Assembly (NCBI GenBank): GCA_009177225.1
Contig: WFLZ01000064.1
Location: 1-15,706 of the forward strand
Direction: 5' to 3'
DNA from: Clostridia bacterium
GTDB taxonomy: Bacteria; Bacillota; Clostridia; Oscillospirales; Ruminococcaceae
DNA: 15,706 nt
The translations under genes were made by a program, and so were the position numbers. The notes under the pieces are model-generated. The model made no database searches. It saw nothing but the letters and a program-made list of their open reading frames with translations, and was not told where the DNA came from. This document shows, in pieces, positions 11,802 to 15,706 of the stretch; within the stretch, counting starts at the first letter, position 1; every line of letters begins with the position of its first letter.

Positions 11802-14423
11802 ATGGGTCTTACGGAAAAGGAAGCGTCGGCAAGACTGAAAGACGAGGGAGAGAATATTCTCAGAGAAAGTAAAAAATCAAATCCTGCCGGAATATTTTTC
11901 AGACAGTTCAAGGACGTAATGGTAATGATTCTTCTTGGTGCAACAGTTGTTTCGGTTCTGCTCGGTGAAATTTCGGACGCTGTAACAATAATACTTATAG
12001 TTCTTTTAAATGCCATACTGGGTTTTATTCAGGAGTACAGAACAGAGCATACACTTGAAGCTCTGAAATCCATGACTTCACCGACAGCCAAATGCTATCG
12101 TGACGGAGTTCTTAAAGAAATAGATGCTTCAAAGCTTGTTACAGATGATGTTATAGAACTTGAAGCCGGCGACCGTATTCCTGCTGACTGTGTTGTGCTG
12201 AAATCGTTTGGATTCTTTGCGGACGAAGCAATGTTAACAGGCGAATCGGAAGCAGTCGCAAAAATTGCCGGACTTACAAACGATACAGATAACTCACTCA
12301 ACAAGGAAAATATTATCTACTGCGGAACTTCCGCCACAAAAGGCGTTTGCCGTGCAAAAGTAATTGCTACCGGAAAACGTACACAGATGGGCAGAATCTC
12401 GGAAATGCTCACGGATATTGACAAGGAAATGACACCTTTGCAGAAACGTCTTGCAGAACTCGGAAAAGTAGTAGCGATTATATGCCTTGTGGTATGTGTG
12501 GCGGTTTTCGTAGCCGGAGTACTCAGAGGCGAGGACGTTTTTGAAATGCTTATGACTGGTATAACCATAGCAATCGCCGCAATTCCGGAGGGACTTCCTG
12601 CAACAGTAACAATTGCACTTGCACTTGCTGTCAACCGTATGCTGAAACAGAAAGCACTTGTAAACAAACTCCACAGTGTTGAGACTTTAGGGTGTGCGTC
12701 TGTAATATGTTCCGACAAAACAGGTACTATCACTGAAAACAAAATGACTGTAACTGAATTGAGTACAGTCGGGGAAAGTTATTATTTCAGCGGAATGGGC
12801 TACCGTATAAACGGCGGACTTACAAAAGGAAAAGAAAATATTTCTGTAAATCCTAACAATGAAAAATCACTTACTGAAGCGTTAAGATGCGGAGTTATAT
12901 GTTCTACTGCGTCAATTACCGCCTCAAAACAGCCTAAAAATCGCAACAGGGGAAATCTTACCGGTAAAGGCGAATGGCAGGTAACAGGCGACCCGACGGA
13001 AATCGCTTTACTGATTGCGGCGGCAAAGGCAGGTATTACAAAACAGTCCCTTGAAATGAGTTTCCGCAAACTTGACGAATATCCCTTTGACAGTGAAACA
13101 AGATTCATGGCGGTACACTGTGCAGGTTCTTCCGAAAAAAGAATATATTTCAAGGGTGCGGAAGAAGTGATTTCGCCGAGATGTACACAGTATATGGACG
13201 AAAACGGTGAATTTAAACCCATAACACCAAAAATTAGAAATGAAATCTCACGGAAAGTAATTGAAATGTCAGACAAGGCTCTGAGAGTTCTCGCACTTGC
13301 TTTCTGTGTTTCCGATACCCTTGACCCGAATCACAGCAATCTCATATTTCTCGGACTTGCGGGAATGATTGACCCTCCCCGTGAAGAAGCCAAGACAGCT
13401 ATAAGAAAGTGTTCAAACGCCTCAGTCAAAACAGTGATGATAACGGGCGACCATATAAATACAGCCGTTGCAGTTGCAAAGAAAGCAGGTTTGTTAAAAG
13501 GCGGTAAGGCTATGACCGGAGCAGAACTCGACAGGATAAGTGACGAGGAACTTGACCGTATAATACATAAATATACAGTATTTGCAAGAGTTGAACCCAT
13601 ACACAAACTCCGTATAGTCCGCAGTTTTAAGCGTCGTGGGGAAATAGTCACCATGACGGGCGACGGTGTAAACGACGCTCCTGCTATAAAAGAGGCAGAT
13701 GTGGGTGTTGCAATGGGCGTTACAGGTACAGACGTTACAAAACAGGCGGCTGATGTTATACTTCTTGACGATAATCTTGCAACGCTTGTAAACGCAGTTG
13801 AACAGGGACGTTGTGTATATTCAAATATCAGAAAATTCGTGCGTTACCTGCTTTCGTGTAATATAGGGGAAGTTCTAACTATGTTCGTGGGAATATTAAT
13901 GGGTATGCCGATAGTACTCCTGCCGGTGCAGATACTTCTTGTAAACCTCGTAACCGACGGACTGCCTGCTATAGCTCTCGGACTTGAACCGCCTGAAAGC
14001 GATATCATGACAAAACCACCCCGAAAGTCAACAGAGGGATTTTTCTCGGACGGTCTTATGACAAAAATAATTTTCAGAGGTGTATTTATAGGACTTTCAA
14101 CACTTGCGTCATTTGCGGTTACAATGCGTACAGGTGGAAGTCTTGAAGCAGGACGCACAGCAGCTCTTATTACACTTGTAATGTCACAACTTATACACGT
14201 CTTTGAATGTAAATCAGAAACAAAGTCAATTTTCAGAATCAATATTTTCAGCAATATCAAACTTGTGCTTGCCGTACTTGTATCATTCGGTGCATTGGCG
14301 GCAGCGGTAGCAGTTCCGCAGTTACAGACGGTCTTTGAAACGGTGACACTTACTTCTCGTCAATTATTGATAGCACTCGGATTCAGTGCGGCAATACCGG
14401 TAATAAGCGGAATATTCCAGTAG
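11802..14423 (+). CDS. P-type calcium-transporting ATPase (P2, SERCA/PMCA-like)
   Basis: This 873-aa membrane pump should export Ca2+ from the cytoplasm using ATP. It shows TGES (146-149), PEGLP (262-266) in M4, the phosphorylated Asp305 in SDKTGT, KGA (451-453), TGDP (395-398), MITGD (546-550) and TGDGVND (619-625). About ten membrane helices are arranged 2-2-6. Ca2+ ligands seen in SERCA are kept: Glu263 in M4, Asn687/Glu690 in M5 (CNIGE) and Asn715/Asp719 in M6 (NLVTD). The SERCA M8 glutamate appears to be Gln796, as in PMCA-type pumps, which suggests one Ca2+ per cycle. The N-terminus is short: the protein begins at MGLTEKEA, and an in-frame TGA four codons before the ATG rules out extension. 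The ribosome site is GAAAGGGTGG. spoVAD follows 73 bp later with no terminator seen. Confidence 0.95.
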   Translation: MGLTEKEASARLKDEGENILRESKKSNPAGIFFRQFKDVMVMILLGATVVSVLLGEISDAVTIILIVLLNAILGFIQEYRTEHTLEALKSMTSPTAKCYRDGVLKEIDASKLVTDDVIELEAGDRIPADCVVLKSFGFFADEAMLTGESEAVAKIAGLTNDTDNSLNKENIIYCGTSATKGVCRAKVIATGKRTQMGRISEMLTDIDKEMTPLQKRLAELGKVVAIICLVVCVAVFVAGVLRGEDVFEMLMTGITIAIAAIPEGLPATVTIALALAVNRMLKQKALVNKLHSVETLGCASVICSDKTGTITENKMTVTELSTVGESYYFSGMGYRINGGLTKGKENISVNPNNEKSLTEALRCGVICSTASITASKQPKNRNRGNLTGKGEWQVTGDPTEIALLIAAAKAGITKQSLEMSFRKLDEYPFDSETRFMAVHCAGSSEKRIYFKGAEEVISPRCTQYMDENGEFKPITPKIRNEISRKVIEMSDKALRVLALAFCVSDTLDPNHSNLIFLGLAGMIDPPREEAKTAIRKCSNASVKTVMITGDHINTAVAVAKKAGLLKGGKAMTGAELDRISDEELDRIIHKYTVFARVEPIHKLRIVRSFKRRGEIVTMTGDGVNDAPAIKEADVGVAMGVTGTDVTKQAADVILLDDNLATLVNAVEQGRCVYSNIRKFVRYLLSCNIGEVLTMFVGILMGMPIVLLPVQILLVNLVTDGLPAIALGLEPPESDIMTKPPRKSTEGFFSDGLMTKIIFRGVFIGLSTLASFAVTMRTGGSLEAGRTAALITLVMSQLIHVFECKSETKSIFRINIFSNIKLVLAVLVSFGALAAAVAVPQLQTVFETVTLTSRQLLIALGFSAAIPVISGIFQ

Positions 14424-14452
14424 TTGCAAAAAAATCATATGTATATTATAAA
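14424..14452 (+). promoter_or_regulatory. Possible promoter for spoVAD
   Basis: TTGCAA (14424-14429) and TATAAA (14447-14452) are 17 bp apart directly after the ATPase stop. In other spore formers spoVA genes are read by the forespore factor sigma-G; I cannot find a clear sigma-G match here, so this sigma-A-like pair may be chance in AT-rich sequence. Confidence 0.3.
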
Positions 14453-14462
14453 GCCATTGTGA

Positions 14463-14486
14463 AATAATATCCGTATATTATTACGG
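14463..14486 (+). other. Overlapping alternative hairpins before the spoVAD ribosome site
   Basis: AATAATAT (14463-14470) pairs with ATATTATT (14475-14482) around loop CCGT. Alternatively CCGTA (14471-14475) pairs with TACGG (14482-14486), which would hide the first two bases of the GGAGG ribosome site (14485-14489). The two folds exclude each other. Both are weak AT-rich or short stems, so a regulatory role is uncertain. Confidence 0.3.
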
Positions 14487-14496
14487 AGGTTTTACA

Positions 14497-15507
14497 ATGG
14501 CTGAATATATTTCACAAGGTGTTTTCCGGCTGACAAATCCGGTGAAAATTGAAAGTTTTGCTGCTGTTGCCGGTTCAAAGGAGGGTAAAGGTCCTCTTGG
14601 TACGTATTTTGACAAGGTAGTTGAGGACAGTCACTTCGGTAAAGATTCGTGGGAAAAGGCAGAAAGCAGATTCCAGCTTGAAGCGGTAAGCCTTGCGGTT
14701 CAGAAAGCCGGAATAACAAAGGAAGATATCGACATTATATGTTCCGGAGACCTGATTAACCAGTGTATCGGTTCAACTTACGGACTTCGTGAACTTGAGA
14801 TACCATTTATTGGCATTTACGGAGCTTGTTCCACTATGGCAGAAGGTCTGCTTATATCCTCGATTCTCACGGACAACAACGTTGCCAACCGTGCAATAGC
14901 AGTTACATCTTCGCACTTTTCTACGGCAGAAAGACAGTTCCGTTTTCCGCTTTCCTACGGTGGACAGCGTACACCGACTGCACAATGGACTTGTACCGCT
15001 TCCGGTGCGGTAATACTTTCAAAAGATACCGGACTTATCAGAATTATCGGGGGCTGTATCGGAAAAATAACTGACATGGGCATAAGTGATATAAATAATA
15101 TGGGCAGTGCAATGGCTCCGGCTGCTGCTGAAACTATAAGACGTTATCTTACTGAGACAAATACAGTCCCTGCGGATTATGATTTTATAGTTACGGGAGA
15201 TTTGGGCGTTGTAGGCAGTAAATTAATTATAGAATTTTTGCAGAAACAGGAAATTGATATTTCGGTACAGCACCGTGACTGTGGCTATATGATTTTTGAT
15301 AATGACAGTCAGGACACACATTGCGGAGGTTCGGGCTGTGGTTGCAGTGCAAGCGTGCTGTGCAGTTATTTTCTTCCCATGCTTGAAAGAGGAGAAGCAA
15401 AAAATATTCTCTTTATTGCAACAGGTGCATTGATGTCACCTATGTCATTACAGCAAGGCGAATCAATTCCGTCAATCGCTCACCTTGTACATCTCAGAAA
15501 GGACTGA
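14497..15507 (+). CDS. spoVAD: Stage V sporulation protein AD
   Basis: SpoVAD is part of the SpoVA apparatus that moves Ca2+-dipicolinic acid into the developing spore and releases it at germination; it binds dipicolinic acid. The 336-aa length is typical. It has a thiolase-like fold, with GIYGACSTMAEG (106-117) carrying the Cys equivalent to the thiolase active site. Family-typical blocks include SRFQLEAV (57-64), the FSTAERQFRFPLSYG stretch, PTAQWTCTASGA, a TGDLGVVGS block and the Cys/Gly-rich THCGGSGCGCSA near the C-terminus. The start has ACGGAGG about 7 bp upstream. spoVAE follows 6 bp later. spoVAC, which normally precedes spoVAD, is absent; a Ca2+-ATPase occupies that place. Its presence argues that the organism can sporulate or did so recently. 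Confidence 0.96.
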   Translation: MAEYISQGVFRLTNPVKIESFAAVAGSKEGKGPLGTYFDKVVEDSHFGKDSWEKAESRFQLEAVSLAVQKAGITKEDIDIICSGDLINQCIGSTYGLRELEIPFIGIYGACSTMAEGLLISSILTDNNVANRAIAVTSSHFSTAERQFRFPLSYGGQRTPTAQWTCTASGAVILSKDTGLIRIIGGCIGKITDMGISDINNMGSAMAPAAAETIRRYLTETNTVPADYDFIVTGDLGVVGSKLIIEFLQKQEIDISVQHRDCGYMIFDNDSQDTHCGGSGCGCSASVLCSYFLPMLERGEAKNILFIATGALMSPMSLQQGESIPSIAHLVHLRKD

Positions 15508-15513
15508 AAAAAT

Positions 15514-15706
15514 ATGCTGTGGGATTTTATAAAGGCTTTTTTGGTAGGCGGTGCAATATGTGCCGTCGGACAGCTTCTCATTGATTACACAAAATTAACT
15601 CCTGCAAGAATACTGACGAGTTTCGTAGTTGCAGGAGTAGTATTATCTGCCGTCGGAATATACAAACCGCTTGTTGACTTTGCGGGAGCAGGTGCATCTG
15701 TTCCGC
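15514..15706 (+). CDS. spoVAE: Stage V sporulation protein AE (SpoVAEb type), N-terminal part
   Basis: The first 64 codons are in the window. The sequence has two hydrophobic segments (about 7-23 and 35-50) and the family's conserved GQLLIDYTKLTPARIL (19-34) and KPLVDFAGAGASVP (51-64), typical of the SpoVAE membrane subunit of the dipicolinate channel. The ATG lies 6 bp after the spoVAD stop, and its ribosome site AAAGGA overlaps the end of spoVAD, so the two are co-translated. The rest of the gene is outside the window. Confidence 0.93.
   Translation, partial: MLWDFIKAFLVGGAICAVGQLLIDYTKLTPARILTSFVVAGVVLSAVGIYKPLVDFAGAGASVP

Noticed and set aside
12294..12742. Two overlapping minus-strand frames inside the Ca2+-ATPase
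   Set aside because: Both lie opposite conserved ATPase motifs, including the SDKTGT region. Their Ser/Thr- or Cys-rich composition is typical of antisense shadows.

Overview
The window is AT-rich DNA from a spore-forming clostridium-type Firmicute. A Ruminococcus/Oscillospiraceae-like anaerobe is my best guess. The evidence is sporulation genes (spoVAD, spoVAE), an [FeFe]-hydrogenase maturase (hydF), a malate dehydrogenase-like/malic enzyme pair, strong GGAGG ribosome sites, Gram-positive-style lipoproteins and a B. subtilis-like MazF. The lineage is an inference from gene content, because there is no rRNA in the window. I see no mobile elements, CRISPR arrays, tRNAs or rRNAs.

Positions 1-5662 (minus strand) hold an arginine biosynthesis cluster, read right to left: argG, a Thr/Glu-rich lipoprotein, argH, a small two-helix membrane protein, argC, a GNAT acetyltransferase, an unrecognised 117-aa protein, and argJ, which is cut by the window edge. 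Apart from about 100 bp after argG, gaps are -3 to 48 bp, so most of it is probably one transcript. A near-consensus promoter precedes argG. A full match to the ArgR box lies just upstream of its -35, and an unexplained near-perfect 27-bp palindrome is centred on its -10. Four of the eight genes are not known arginine genes.

Positions 5663-6043 are the divergent control region between argG and the next plus-strand gene. Positions 6044-8233 carry an LDH/MDH-family dehydrogenase and a malic enzyme. The dehydrogenase has Arg rather than Gln at the substrate-discriminating position, so I favour malate dehydrogenase over lactate dehydrogenase. The pair would then form the lower part of a malate shunt (oxaloacetate to malate to pyruvate). 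Hairpins resembling intrinsic terminators follow each gene.

Positions 8285-9879 hold hydF and a DUF2809-like membrane protein, tightly coupled and closed by a strong terminator. Positions 10034-10384 encode a MazF/NdoA-type endoribonuclease with no antitoxin gene beside it. A bidirectional terminator separates it from a convergent 391-aa lipoprotein with an apparent internal domain duplication. Three direct repeats at roughly 11-bp spacing, resembling an OmpR/PhoB-type site, sit upstream of that lipoprotein.

Positions 11802-15706 (plus strand) carry a P-type Ca2+-ATPase, then spoVAD and the start of spoVAE, with no terminator visible between the ATPase and spoVAD. spoVAC, the usual gene before spoVAD, is missing here. 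Most of the window is ordinary core metabolism. The points most worth a second look are the argG operators, the MDH reassignment, the phased repeats at 11671-11702 and the Ca2+ pump/spoVA linkage. I found no clearly new multi-gene system.
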